The position numbers and the translations under genes are program-made. A DNA stretch of 64,000 nucleotides, taken from positions 520 through 64,519 of the forward strand of contig NZ_KV786209.1 of assembly GCF_001806875.1 (NCBI RefSeq). Direction: 5' to 3'. Of the stretch, positions 9,250 through 17,850 are shown piece after piece (within the stretch, counting starts at the first letter, position 1; each line of letters starts with the position of its first letter). A model generated the notes under the pieces. It was not told the origin of the DNA, made no database searches, and saw only the letters and a list, made by a program, of their open reading frames with translations. Source of the stretch: Corynebacterium sp. HMSC29G08. GTDB taxonomy: Bacteria; Actinomycetota; Actinomycetes; Mycobacteriales; Mycobacteriaceae.

Positions 9250-9888
9250 TTACTCGTCAGCGTTGTCCTCGGCGGTCTCAGCGCCAGCCTCAGCGCCGCC
9301 TTCCTCAGCAGCCTCAGCCTCAGCCTCGAGCTCCTCATCAACCTGCTCGAAGGTGACGTTGACAACCAGGGTCTCCGGGTCGGAGATGAGCTCTGCACCC
9401 TCCGGCAGCTTCACGTCGGATGCGTGCAGGGTGTCGCCGATCTCCTTGCCCTCGATGGACACAGTGAGCTCGTCCGGGATGGACAGTGCGTCGATCTCGA
9501 TCTCGATAACGTCTGCCTCCTGGAGCACAACTGCGCCCGGGGCAGCCTCGCCCTCGAGGACAACCGGAACATCGACGGTAACCTTCTCGCCGCGCTTAAT
9601 GCCGAACAGGTCGATGTGGTCGATCTCCAGGGTCAGCACGTTCTGGTCCACGTGCTTCACCATGGACAGCAGCTTCTCGCCGTCGACCTCCAGCTCAACA
9701 ATGGCGTTGACGCCCTCGTTACGCACAACTGCGGTCATCTCGATGCGGTCAACCGCGAAGTGGACGTTGTCGATGCCCTTTTCGTAGAGGACGCCCGGGA
9801 TCTTGCCGTCGCGACGCAGGCGGCGTGCAGAGCCCTTGCCAAACTCTTCGCGCTTCTCAGCCTTCACAACCGTAGGGGTAATAGCCAT
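9250..9888 (-). CDS. rplY: 50S ribosomal protein L25 / general stress protein Ctc
   Basis: 5S-rRNA-binding ribosomal protein in its long CTC form (212 aa): the N-terminal L25 beta barrel (residues about 10-95, with EFGKGSARRLRRDGKIPGVLY) is followed by the TL5/CTC C-terminal domain. The tail is an extremely acidic Glu/Ala run. AAAGGAG precedes the ATG. A stem-loop with a U run lies 43-92 nt upstream in the leader. Confidence 0.95.
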   Translation of the reverse strand: MAITPTVVKAEKREEFGKGSARRLRRDGKIPGVLYEKGIDNVHFAVDRIEMTAVVRNEGVNAIVELEVDGEKLLSMVKHVDQNVLTLEIDHIDLFGIKRGEKVTVDVPVVLEGEAAPGAVVLQEADVIEIEIDALSIPDELTVSIEGKEIGDTLHASDVKLPEGAELISDPETLVVNVTFEQVDEELEAEAEAAEEGGAEAGAETAEDNADE

Positions 9889-9930
9889 CGGTATGCTCCT
9901 TTAAACCTTGATATTCGGGCCGCGAGGACA

Positions 9931-9980
9931 TAAAAAATCTGCGACCACTATGGACGGGTGTGCTCGTCGAGTGATCGCAG
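9931..9980 (-). terminator. Stem-loop with U run between the YczE-like gene and rplY
   Basis: Read on the minus strand, CTGCGATCACT pairs with AGTGGTCGCAG (11 bp including one G-U) around a 20-nt loop and is followed at once by ATTTTTTA. It lies after the stop of the YczE-like gene (10052) and before rplY (9888). It can be the terminator of the former, or an attenuator if rplY is transcribed from the TATCGAC-rich stretch further upstream. Confidence 0.7.
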
Positions 9981-10051
9981 GAACGTCTGCTTTACTATCG
10001 CGTCGATAACGGCCATGACAGCCCTCGCCGAGACCGTCACATCCTAACAGG

Positions 10052-10723
10052 TCACACCCGTCCAGCCAAATGGAGCAGTTGCTTTGCGACGGGCACAAAC
10101 ATCCTCACCGTCGGCCCCAACAGCATGGCGCTAATGATCGTTCCCTCGCGCACGCCATCAAGCCTGCCAAATGCCAAAAAAGACATCGCACACGCCGTGA
10201 TGGCGCAGCTGGCGTCGAAAAAGAGCTTGACGCTGTGGAACGGCCGGTTAGACACCTTCGCAATAGCGGCGACGACGCCTTCGCCCGGTAGGTAAATCAC
10301 GTCAGAGGTAGCCACAAGCGAAATGCCGAATCCCAGCACCAAAATCCCGCAAAACAGCAGCATGAGGTTGAGTATGTAGCGCTCGTTGGCAGCCCAGCCG
10401 AAAACGTACATGCCTATGTCAAGCGACGCGCCAGCCAGCAGTACTGCCGGGATCTGCAGCCACCCAACCCTTGGGAACTGGGAGCGCAACAGCGCCAGCT
10501 GTGCGGCGATGAACAGCATGTTGATCACGAACGTCCAGCCGCCGAAACTCAGCCCGCCCATGAGCGTGGCCACCCACACTGGCGACGACACCGGCGGCGG
10601 GCCGGTACCACTGAGCGTGATAAAGCAGGTGCCGACCATGCTGATAGTGATCCCGATTCCGGCCATAACAAAGCGCACCCAAAAATCACGGGGAGTAGAA
10701 GGGGAGAAGTCCTTGGCAGCCAT
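10052..10723 (-). CDS. YczE/YitT-like membrane protein
   Basis: Integral membrane protein of 223 aa with about five helices. It resembles the YczE/YyaS group: an N-terminal RFVMAGIGITISMVGTCFI helix, DIGMYVFG, and a GEGVVAAIAK loop followed by KLFFDASCAITA. Function unknown; relatives are often next to transporters or regulators. GGAGGAAG lies upstream of the ATG. It is divergent from the dioxygenase operon, and the two palindromes at 10764-10806 sit in the shared intergenic region, so it could be co-regulated. Confidence 0.7.
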   Translation of the reverse strand: MAAKDFSPSTPRDFWVRFVMAGIGITISMVGTCFITLSGTGPPPVSSPVWVATLMGGLSFGGWTFVINMLFIAAQLALLRSQFPRVGWLQIPAVLLAGASLDIGMYVFGWAANERYILNLMLLFCGILVLGFGISLVATSDVIYLPGEGVVAAIAKVSNRPFHSVKLFFDASCAITACAMSFLAFGRLDGVREGTIISAMLLGPTVRMFVPVAKQLLHLAGRV

Positions 10724-10763
10724 GGCGCGATCTTCCTCCTTTTCCGGTGATTAGGGCCGATGT

Positions 10764-10782
10764 GTTCTGTTAGGCGGAACAG
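10764..10782. promoter_or_regulatory. Palindromic operator A (TGTTC-N9-GAACA)
   Basis: A 19-bp inverted repeat in the intergenic region ahead of the dioxygenase operon. Its core matches the site at 17851-17869: both fit GTTCYGWWAGGYGGAAC. The same palindrome in front of both halves of the catabolic island suggests one regulator. The GTTCC-N7-GGAAC layout of the second site resembles the ATTCC-N7-GGAAT site I recall for the IclR-type regulator GenR of C. glutamicum. No regulator gene lies within the island. Confidence 0.6.
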
Positions 10783-10783
10783 T

Positions 10784-10806
10784 GGTTCGTTCGTAAGTCG
10801 AACCAA
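10784..10806. promoter_or_regulatory. Palindrome B (TGGTTCG-N9-CGAACCA)
   Basis: A perfect 7-bp inverted repeat separated by 9 nt, starting two bases after operator A. Its spacing differs from A (TTC-N11-GAA rather than TTC-N9-GAA), so it may be a second site for the same regulator in another register or a site for a different protein. A half-site GTTCCG follows at 10815. Confidence 0.55.
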
Positions 10807-10864
10807 AATAGTGTTCCGTTCAACTAACCGCTAAAAGTGTGATGCAACCCACGGAGAGGAAGCA

Positions 10865-12256
10865 ATGATGAGCGATATTGTGAGCATGATTGACCCCGTC
10901 AAGGGGCATGTCTCCGGCGCGATCTTCGCAGACCGCGATGTGTACGAGCAGGAACTGAAAACCGTGTGGCAAAAAACCTGGGTATTTCTTGCACACGATT
11001 CGATGCTGCCGAAAAAGGGCGACTTTTTGCAGACCTACATCGGCGAAGACCCGGTCATTGTGGTCCGCAACAAGGAAGGTGGCATCTCCGCATTCCTGAA
11101 TCAGTGCAGGCACCGAGGCATGCGCATCTGCCGCGCAGACCGCGGCAAAGCAAAAAGCTTCATGTGTTCCTTCCACGGATGGGCCTATGACCTCAACGGT
11201 GATTTGATCTCCATCCCGCACGAGTCCAACGCCTATCCGGACGGCATTGACAAATCTCGCCTGAGCGCAATCAAGGTGCCGCGCATTGAAAACTACAAGG
11301 GCTTCATTTTCGGCTCCTGGGATGAGACCATCCCGCCGTTTGAGGAGTATCTGGGCAACGCGAAGTACTACTTTGACGGCTACGTTGACCGCTACACCAA
11401 CGGTATGGAGGCAATCGCCGTACACAAGTGGGTGCTGCCGGCGAACTGGAAATTCAACGTTGAGCAGCCGACCTCTGACATGCAGCACTCCGAGATCAGC
11501 CACGTCTCCGCCGTCGAAGCCCTTGCTTCCGGCTCGGACACCTTTGACCGCACCACGGGCCGCAAGAAGATTCCGGAAGGCCGCCAGTTCTTGGCACCGT
11601 ACGGTCACGGCGGCGCCTTCTTTGGCAAGCGTGACGCAGAGATCCCGAACACCGCCCCGGCGCTGATTAACTGGGAAAACACCGTACGCGAAGACATCGT
11701 AGACCGGTTGGGTGAGTTCCGTGAGGTACGCGGCCACATGAACGTGTTCCCGAACTTCATGCTGCTGGGAAACAACACCTTCCGTGTGACCCACCCGCGT
11801 GGCCCGGAGGAGATGGAGATCTGGTCTTGGGCGTTCGTACCCAAGGACGCGCCGGAGGGAGTGAAAAACTCTATCCGCGTTGATGTGATGCGCACCTTCT
11901 CACCCGGCGGCATGTTTGAACAGGACGACGCAGAGAACTGGGAGGAGATGCAGCACATCCTCCGTGGTGCGAAGTCCCGCGAAACTGGCTTCACCTACAA
12001 CATGCGCCGCATCCCGGTCACCTTTGATGAGGACGGCTACCCAGGCGCATCCACCGCCCACGTGTACTCCGACAACGCGGCGTTGAACATGTACGGCTTT
12101 TACCGCGACCTCATGCTTGACAAGAGCTGGGATGCATTGAAGGAAGAGCGTCAGAACTTCGAAGTGCTCGAGCGCGACTTCACCCGCGTAATGGATCCGG
12201 AAGCTGCAGAGACCGCAGCAGCCTCTGACGGCTGGTACGAGGGCAACCAGGACTAG
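10865..12256 (+). CDS. Aromatic-ring-hydroxylating dioxygenase, alpha (large) subunit
   Basis: Rieske non-haem iron oxygenase subunit of 463 aa. The Rieske [2Fe-2S] ligands are C81-x-H83 and C101-x2-H104; the mononuclear iron site shows D205-x2-H208-x4-H213 (SDMQHSEISH) and a later acidic segment DDAENWEE. It resembles the benzoate/phenylpropionate/biphenyl dioxygenase group and should cis-dihydroxylate an aromatic ring together with the beta subunit encoded next. GGAGAGGA precedes the ATG. No ferredoxin, reductase or cis-diol dehydrogenase gene lies nearby, so electrons must come from elsewhere. The substrate is not predictable from the sequence. Confidence 0.88.
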   Translation: MMSDIVSMIDPVKGHVSGAIFADRDVYEQELKTVWQKTWVFLAHDSMLPKKGDFLQTYIGEDPVIVVRNKEGGISAFLNQCRHRGMRICRADRGKAKSFMCSFHGWAYDLNGDLISIPHESNAYPDGIDKSRLSAIKVPRIENYKGFIFGSWDETIPPFEEYLGNAKYYFDGYVDRYTNGMEAIAVHKWVLPANWKFNVEQPTSDMQHSEISHVSAVEALASGSDTFDRTTGRKKIPEGRQFLAPYGHGGAFFGKRDAEIPNTAPALINWENTVREDIVDRLGEFREVRGHMNVFPNFMLLGNNTFRVTHPRGPEEMEIWSWAFVPKDAPEGVKNSIRVDVMRTFSPGGMFEQDDAENWEEMQHILRGAKSRETGFTYNMRRIPVTFDEDGYPGASTAHVYSDNAALNMYGFYRDLMLDKSWDALKEERQNFEVLERDFTRVMDPEAAETAAASDGWYEGNQD

Positions 12257-12270
12257 AGGAGAAGAGAACA

Positions 12271-12828
12271 ATGAGCGAAAATCGGGTTGCAACGATCACG
12301 AACCACGCGAAGATGGCGTCGATGGAAGACGAGCGCGCCATCTGCCGCTTCCTCTACGAGGAAGCCGAGCTGGTGGACAACATGTGGTGGGATGAATGGC
12401 TCGACTGCCTGCATGAAGACATCGACTATTGGGCGCCGGTGCGCGAAAACCGTGTCGCGCGCGAGCGCAAAGAGGAGTACTACCCGAAGGGCACCTCTGT
12501 CTACTTCGAGGAGTCTAAAGCTTTTCTGAAGCAGCGCGTTGTGCGCCTGCAAACCCAAAAGGCGTGGGCGGAGGAACCCCCGTCACGCTCCCGCCGCATC
12601 CTGAGCAACATCCGCGTTGATGAAATTGATACCGACACGTTTGCTGTCCGGAGCAATTTCATGGTCTACCGCTCCCGCGGCGAGCGCTACCACGACACCG
12701 TCGCAGGTGAGCGCCGGGACATCATCGTGCGCGCACCGGAATCAACCTTCGGGTTCCTGATCAAGGATCGCGAGATCCGATTCGATATGGCCACCATCCT
12801 GGTCAAGAACTTAAGCCTTTTCTACTAG
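12271..12828 (+). CDS. Aromatic-ring-hydroxylating dioxygenase, beta (small) subunit
   Basis: NTF2-like structural subunit of 185 aa. It has the family's early acidic helix (ICRFLYEEAELVDNMWWDEW), the central RRILSNIRVDEID strand, and the characteristic C-terminus ILVKNLSLFY. It forms the alpha3-beta3 hexamer with the subunit encoded 14 nt upstream. AGGAGAAGAG precedes its ATG. Confidence 0.88.
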   Translation: MSENRVATITNHAKMASMEDERAICRFLYEEAELVDNMWWDEWLDCLHEDIDYWAPVRENRVARERKEEYYPKGTSVYFEESKAFLKQRVVRLQTQKAWAEEPPSRSRRILSNIRVDEIDTDTFAVRSNFMVYRSRGERYHDTVAGERRDIIVRAPESTFGFLIKDREIRFDMATILVKNLSLFY

Positions 12829-12837
12829 GAGGAAACC

Positions 12838-13872
12838 GTGCAGATCACCAACTTGAACCGCGTCGGTGTCGTTGTGTACGACCTGGATCAGCGAAAGATT
12901 GACTACGAACGCATCTACGGCATCACCGAGTGGGATGAGCAGACGTGGGAGCCGGAGCACAGCGTCGCGCACGGCCGCACGCTTCACAAAACCCCAGGCG
13001 TATGGCGCTCCGCGGTAGGCACCGCCAGCTTCAACGCTGGCGAGTCCGGCCCAGGTGGCGAGGCATATGGCGTGACCTTCGAGCTCATTCAGCCGATCTC
13101 CGGCGAGAGCATCTTCAACGAGCACCTGCGCACCTACCGCGAGGGCATCGCGTTCATCCAGGTCGCGGCCGACAAGCCCGAAAAAGCCGCTGAACACTTC
13201 GACAAGCTCGACATCACCCCTGCCTATACGGCAACCCAGAATGGTCAGACGCGTACCTTCTTTGACACGCGTAAAGCCCTCGGCGGCTTCTGTGTGGAGG
13301 TAGCGGGGGAGGGGCAGCGTGGGGCGTCGACAAGCGAAAAGCTCATTGCGCTGCAAGGCATCTTCCACTTCGGCGTGCTGGTCCACGACGTGATGGACAC
13401 CCTGCCTGCGTACCGCGACATTTTCGGTATTACGGAGTTCCCGATGAAGACGTGGGAGACGGGCTTTGGGCGTCTCGACGCACCGCAGTACCGCGGCACC
13501 AAGATGGACCACGGCTACTTCACCGCACAGGGCATGGTTGGCAACTTCGGATTTGAAATTATCCAATCCAACCATGGTGACAGTCACTACAACCGCGAGT
13601 TTTTCGACGAGCGCGGCCCCGGCATCCACCACTTCTTCGGCCGTCTGTGTCCGGACGACGCGGATTGGGACGCAACCGTTGCACGCATGACCGACGCCGG
13701 CCACCCACTGGTCATGGGTTCCACCCTGCGCGGCGAAGCGGCCGAGTTCGGTTACTTTGACACGTTTGAGGCCCTGGGCGGATACCTCATTGAGATTGTG
13801 GTGCGCCGCCGTACGCCGGAACCGCAGTTTATGGAGCCGGACTGGATCGTTGACTTTGAGGAGCTGGCATGA
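12838..13872 (+). CDS. Two-domain VOC (vicinal oxygen chelate) protein
   Basis: Protein of 344 aa made of two VOC modules. The second (about residues 175-325) keeps plausible metal ligands: FHFGVLVHD, GFEIIQ, GIHHF and LIEIV. The first (about 1-160) starts RVGVVVYDL and has lost the equivalent first His, so it looks structural. Possible roles are an extradiol-type ring-cleavage dioxygenase or an epimerase/isomerase on a dioxygenase product. GTG start with AGGAGGA 7 nt upstream. The stop overlaps the next ATG as ATGA, indicating translational coupling. Confidence 0.7.
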   Translation: MQITNLNRVGVVVYDLDQRKIDYERIYGITEWDEQTWEPEHSVAHGRTLHKTPGVWRSAVGTASFNAGESGPGGEAYGVTFELIQPISGESIFNEHLRTYREGIAFIQVAADKPEKAAEHFDKLDITPAYTATQNGQTRTFFDTRKALGGFCVEVAGEGQRGASTSEKLIALQGIFHFGVLVHDVMDTLPAYRDIFGITEFPMKTWETGFGRLDAPQYRGTKMDHGYFTAQGMVGNFGFEIIQSNHGDSHYNREFFDERGPGIHHFFGRLCPDDADWDATVARMTDAGHPLVMGSTLRGEAAEFGYFDTFEALGGYLIEIVVRRRTPEPQFMEPDWIVDFEELA

Positions 13873-14573
13873 TTCGACTGATTTGTGAATTCCGTTGCGA
13901 GAACCCGGTTGCGCTACTGGCAGAACTGGAAGCACTACGCACGCAGTTCCAGCCGCAGGAAGCCGAGGCGTTTCGCTCCCTAGCTGAGGGCGAAGATGAT
14001 GCGTTGGGGTTGTCGATGCTGTTCGAGTCTGAAAGCGACATCAGCGCCCTGCTTGAACACATCCGAGAGTTTCCCGCACTGCAGCAGGCCTTCAACACTG
14101 GTGCCCTTGAGCTGTACAAGCAGGAGCTTTTCAAGCTTGATGGCGACAAGTGGGTCCCGTCCCGCGGCTACGAACCACGCATCATGTGGCCCGCACGCGG
14201 TGGTATTCGCATTGTCATCCTGGGCACCTACGAAGAAAACCCGGAGATGCGCCAGCTGACCGCGCAGGAAATCGCAGAAACCCGCCGCGAGCCGGGATGC
14301 TTGAGCTACGCCTGGTACGAAAACCTAGAGGAGCCGAACCACCTAGTTCTGCTCGAACTGTGGAGCGACGCTGTGCAGTACGACGCCCACTGGTACGGGC
14401 GCACCGAAACGGTGGAGTACCGCGGCGACTCCGGGCGTGTCCCCACGAAATCGAAGCGTGGCAGGGCTGCTCGGGAGTTCTACCGACACCAAGAATTTGA
14501 TTTGCAATACGGCCGCTTGCTGCCGAAAAACCCATTTGATTATTCCCAAACCGTCGTTTGGCCCTCTTCCTAA
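13869..14573 (+). CDS. Tandem ABM-domain protein (YgiN-like)
   Basis: Protein of 234 aa. The second half (about residues 115-180, GIRIVILGTYEENPEM through WSDAVQYDAHW) is a clear antibiotic-biosynthesis-monooxygenase (ABM) module with the PGCLSYAWYE strand; the first half (RLICEFRCENPVALLAELEAL through LEHIREFPALQQA) is a more divergent copy. Single ABM proteins include quinol monooxygenases that oxidise aromatics without a metal or cofactor. Here it could act on a hydroquinone-type intermediate. It is coupled to the VOC gene by an ATGA overlap. Confidence 0.65.
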   Translation: MIRLICEFRCENPVALLAELEALRTQFQPQEAEAFRSLAEGEDDALGLSMLFESESDISALLEHIREFPALQQAFNTGALELYKQELFKLDGDKWVPSRGYEPRIMWPARGGIRIVILGTYEENPEMRQLTAQEIAETRREPGCLSYAWYENLEEPNHLVLLELWSDAVQYDAHWYGRTETVEYRGDSGRVPTKSKRGRAAREFYRHQEFDLQYGRLLPKNPFDYSQTVVWPSS

Positions 14574-14602
14574 ATCCGTTTTTTCACAGAAGGGATGAGC
14601 AC

Positions 14603-16018
14603 ATGACTACTGCTCACACAGCCTCCCCGCCCCCTGCCTCGACCTCAGGTGACGTGGCGCTCGACACGCGCACCCCGCGCGAGCGCCGCCTGGCGATGGG
14701 CTCCTCGTTCCTCGGCGCGACCGTGGAGTACTACGACTTCCTGCTCTACGCAGCTGCCGCAGGCCTGGTCTTCCCGCAGCTGTTCTTCGACGGGCTGGAC
14801 CGCCAGCTTGCCACGACGCTTTCCTTCGTGATCCTTTTGACGGGCTACATTGCTCGCCCGATCGGTTCGATGGCGTTCGGCCACTTCGGTGACAAGTACG
14901 GACGCAAGAACGTGCTCGTGATCACTCTGCTCACCATGGGCCTGGTGTCTATCGCGATTGGTCTTCTGCCGTCGTCTCAAATGATCGGCCCTGCAGCGCC
15001 CATCATCCTGGTGTTCCTGCGCATCATCCAGGGCATCGCAATCGGTGGCGAGTGGGCTGGCGCAACCCTGATGTCGATGGAAAACTCCTCCGACAAGAAC
15101 AAGGGCTTCGGCGCTTCGCTGGCTATCGCCGGCGGTCCGGCTGGCGCGGTGCTGTCCACGCTGGTGCTGTCGATCTTCTCCACCATCTCTGGCGAGAACT
15201 TTGCCAACCCGGAGCAGTACTTTGTTACCGACTGGGGCTGGCGCGTGCCTTTCCTCTTCTCCGCAGCGATTGTGGTCATCGGCCTGTACATGCGCACCAA
15301 CGTGAAGGAGTCCCCGGAGTTCGAGGCCGCCCGCGCACGCGGCGAGGTCAACACCGGTGTGCCGCTCGCTCGCCTGTTCAAGGAGGCTCCGCGCGACCTG
15401 ATGCAGGCCATCTTCGCAGGCGCTGCTGGCCTGTTCATCCAGGGTGTCCAGGCGTCCTTCCTCGTGCCCTACATCGTGGCAAGCACAGCAGAGAGCGATC
15501 AGCCGATCTCGCGTAGTGCCGGCCTAATGATGGTGTCCATCGGTTCGCTGTTGGCCATCTTTGTCATGCCCGCCATTGCGGCGCTGTCTGACAAGTTCGG
15601 CCGTCGCCCGGTCATGCTCACCGGTGGTGTTATCTCCGTCATTGGTATCTGGGCTGTGTTCAACATTATTGAGACGGGTGACCCGAACGCCGTCTGGCCC
15701 GCCATGATCATCCTCGTCGGCATTGTGCAGCCGGCACAGTACGGTGCCATCGGCGCGTTTATCTCGGAGAAGTTCGCTCCGGACCTGCGCTACACCGGCT
15801 CGGGCGTGTCCTTCCAGTTCGCCTCCATCCTGGGCGCTGGCTTGGCACCGCTGATTGCAAACCGCATTGTCACTCCGGAGACCGGCCTGACCCCGCTGGC
15901 AATCGTGATCACGATCTACTTCGTCATCTCCAGCATTGCAATCTTCCGTTCCCGTGAAACCGCTCACCGCATGAGCCATGAGAACCGCTTCGTGCAAACC
16001 CACGGCTTCAAGGGCTAA
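14603..16018 (+). CDS. MHS-type MFS transporter, probable aromatic/organic acid uptake
   Basis: Twelve-helix major facilitator of 471 aa of the metabolite:H+ symporter group (ProP/ShiA/KgtP type): GATVEYYDFLLYAAAAGLVFPQLFF in helix 1, RPIGSMAFGHFGDKYGRKN in loop 2-3, and GIAIGGEWAGA in helix 4. AGAAGGGATG precedes the ATG at 14603, which is preferred to the upstream in-frame start. As the last gene of the dioxygenase operon it is the likely importer of the island's substrate. A strong terminator follows. Confidence 0.85.
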   Translation: MTTAHTASPPPASTSGDVALDTRTPRERRLAMGSSFLGATVEYYDFLLYAAAAGLVFPQLFFDGLDRQLATTLSFVILLTGYIARPIGSMAFGHFGDKYGRKNVLVITLLTMGLVSIAIGLLPSSQMIGPAAPIILVFLRIIQGIAIGGEWAGATLMSMENSSDKNKGFGASLAIAGGPAGAVLSTLVLSIFSTISGENFANPEQYFVTDWGWRVPFLFSAAIVVIGLYMRTNVKESPEFEAARARGEVNTGVPLARLFKEAPRDLMQAIFAGAAGLFIQGVQASFLVPYIVASTAESDQPISRSAGLMMVSIGSLLAIFVMPAIAALSDKFGRRPVMLTGGVISVIGIWAVFNIIETGDPNAVWPAMIILVGIVQPAQYGAIGAFISEKFAPDLRYTGSGVSFQFASILGAGLAPLIANRIVTPETGLTPLAIVITIYFVISSIAIFRSRETAHRMSHENRFVQTHGFKG

Positions 16019-16027
16019 GACTCACAA

Positions 16028-16070
16028 CACAAGGAAAACCGCACCGAAGTTCGGTGCGGTTTTCCTTGTG
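16028..16070. terminator. Bidirectional terminator
   Basis: A 43-bp perfect palindrome with 21-bp arms around a single central base: the left arm starts CACAAGGAAAACCGCACC and the right arm is its complement. An A run flanks one side and a T run the other, so it can stop transcription from both the transporter gene and the convergent flavoprotein gene. Confidence 0.9.
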
Positions 16071-16095
16071 TTTAGGGGGCAGTTAGAGAACGAGG

Positions 16096-17811
16096 TTAGA
16101 GCGCGAACATCGCCTTTCGTACAGCCTGCAGCGCTTCGGCCAGATCACCGTTCAGGCAAGCTGCGGCAACGAAGCGATCCGGACGGACAATCACCGTGCC
16201 AACGGAGTGGAGGTCGAACCACTTCTTCAACGCGCCGTCATCATCAGCCGCGACCGTGACGTGATCCGCCGCTGATCCCTCGGCCCACTCCACCTGGTTC
16301 GGGGACACGCAGCAGACAAAGGAGAAGCCACGGTTCCGAAGCTCTTCCACCGTCTCAGGGCAGAGGTGGCGGGTGGGGTCCATGCCCCAGCCGATGACAG
16401 CGAAGCCGCGGCCGAGGAAGTCATCCAACAGGGCGCGCTGGCCATTAACGGTGACGTGCGGCTGGATGAACTGCACACCAACTACAGAGTTTTTGTCCAA
16501 CACGTTGCGCCAAGGAATCAGCTTCGGGCGGCGTTTAGTGGAAACTTTCCGTCCCGCCTCACCCGGATTGAGAGATTCCTGGTCAACCACAACGCCGCGG
16601 GTGTAGCGCGGCATCGGCTTGAAGCGCATGTCGGAGAAGTAGCTCTTGACCGCCGGCGAGAGATTCATTGCACGGGACGCAAGGTCGCGGCCAAATGCAA
16701 TGCGGCGATCAGTTTGCTTAATCACATTGCCCATAGTCAGCGACAAGTCCACCATGGCGTGCGCGTGGTCGCTACGCTCCTGCGAGTAGGTATCCAGGAT
16801 GTCCGGGGAGCACGTGCCGCGCACCACGGCTTCGATCTTCCACGCCAGGTTCGTCGCGTCGCGCACACCGGAGTTGAAGCCCTGGCCCATCCACACCGGC
16901 ATGAGGTGGGCGGCGTCGCCAGCAATGAGCACGTTGCCCTTCCTGAAGTCGCTGGCGACGCGGCCGTGGTGGGTGAACACGCGACGTCGGATGATGTCCA
17001 GCTCCTCCAAGTGTACTGGCAGGTGTTCGCTGAGCAGTTCCTGGACGAAGGCGTCTTCTTCGACGCGCTCAGACGGTTCGTCATCAAAGAGCAGGAACTC
17101 GAAGCGCCGGACACCGTGCGGCAGGCCGATGGACACGTATGGGCGTGCGGGGTCTGCACCCAGGTAGACGTTGGGGAAGCCCAAAGGATCGTTGCGAATG
17201 TCCACAACCACCCAGCGCGTGGACGGGCTCACGCCCGCAAAGTCCACACCCATCCACTTGCGGGTAAAGGAGCGTCCGCCCTCAGCGCCGACAAGGATCC
17301 GCGCCTTGACCTTTCTGGTCTCGCCGGTGCGTTCTTCGCCCTCGGTGCCGCTGACCTGCTCGATGGTTGCCTCGACGAAGTCGCCATGGTCTTCAATGCC
17401 AACCAGTTCCTGGCTGAAGCGGGAGGTCACGTTGGGGTAGCGCTCAAGGCCCTTGTGCATCTGGGCATCAACGTCAGGTTGTAGGAAGCCGTACTTTCGG
17501 GCGTGGCCGAAAGGTTGCCCCTGCGGGTCATTGGTCAAAATAACTTCACCATGACCATTGACAATGCGCATGACGTGGTGCGGCAAGGTGTACGGGCGGA
17601 CCTCTTCAAGCAGGTCCATTGCCTGGATCGTGCGGTAGGATTCGTCGTCTAGGCCGACGCCACGCGGGTAGTCGATCAGCCGGTCACGCTTGTCGATGAT
17701 CATCACATCGATTCCACGCTTACCCAGCAAGTTCGCGAGCACCAGGCCGGTAGGACCCGTGCCAACGATAAGGACATCTGTTTCAATCTGGTGGGGCATT
17801 TGGTGGGCCAT
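16096..17811 (-). CDS. FAD-dependent aromatic hydroxylase, MhpA-like
   Basis: Class A flavoprotein monooxygenase of 571 aa. It has the FAD dinucleotide motif VGTGPTG (residues 16-22), the NAD(P)H-linked region near residue 170, and GDAAHLMPVWMGQGFNSGVRDA, which binds the FAD pyrophosphate and is typical of 3-(3-hydroxyphenyl)propionate hydroxylases. A thioredoxin-like C-terminal domain completes the usual length. It probably ortho-hydroxylates a phenolic acid. The ATG at 17811 is chosen over a TTG at 17829. TAGCAT at 17830-17835 is a possible -10, with operator C overlapping the -35 region. Confidence 0.82.
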   Translation of the reverse strand: MAHQMPHQIETDVLIVGTGPTGLVLANLLGKRGIDVMIIDKRDRLIDYPRGVGLDDESYRTIQAMDLLEEVRPYTLPHHVMRIVNGHGEVILTNDPQGQPFGHARKYGFLQPDVDAQMHKGLERYPNVTSRFSQELVGIEDHGDFVEATIEQVSGTEGEERTGETRKVKARILVGAEGGRSFTRKWMGVDFAGVSPSTRWVVVDIRNDPLGFPNVYLGADPARPYVSIGLPHGVRRFEFLLFDDEPSERVEEDAFVQELLSEHLPVHLEELDIIRRRVFTHHGRVASDFRKGNVLIAGDAAHLMPVWMGQGFNSGVRDATNLAWKIEAVVRGTCSPDILDTYSQERSDHAHAMVDLSLTMGNVIKQTDRRIAFGRDLASRAMNLSPAVKSYFSDMRFKPMPRYTRGVVVDQESLNPGEAGRKVSTKRRPKLIPWRNVLDKNSVVGVQFIQPHVTVNGQRALLDDFLGRGFAVIGWGMDPTRHLCPETVEELRNRGFSFVCCVSPNQVEWAEGSAADHVTVAADDDGALKKWFDLHSVGTVIVRPDRFVAAACLNGDLAEALQAVRKAMFAL

Positions 17812-17850
17812 AGCCTGATGGTCTCGCAAATGCTACCGCTTTGGGGAAAA

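Noticed and set aside
14548..14585. CCAAAC-CGTC-GTTTGG hairpin near the end of the ABM gene as an internal terminator
   Set aside because: The T run begins about 20 nt after the stem, too far for a normal terminator, and the transporter gene just downstream appears to belong to the same operon.
16366..17484. 372-codon plus-strand frame inside the flavoprotein hydroxylase
   Set aside because: Shadow of a gene with clear FAD motifs on the other strand.
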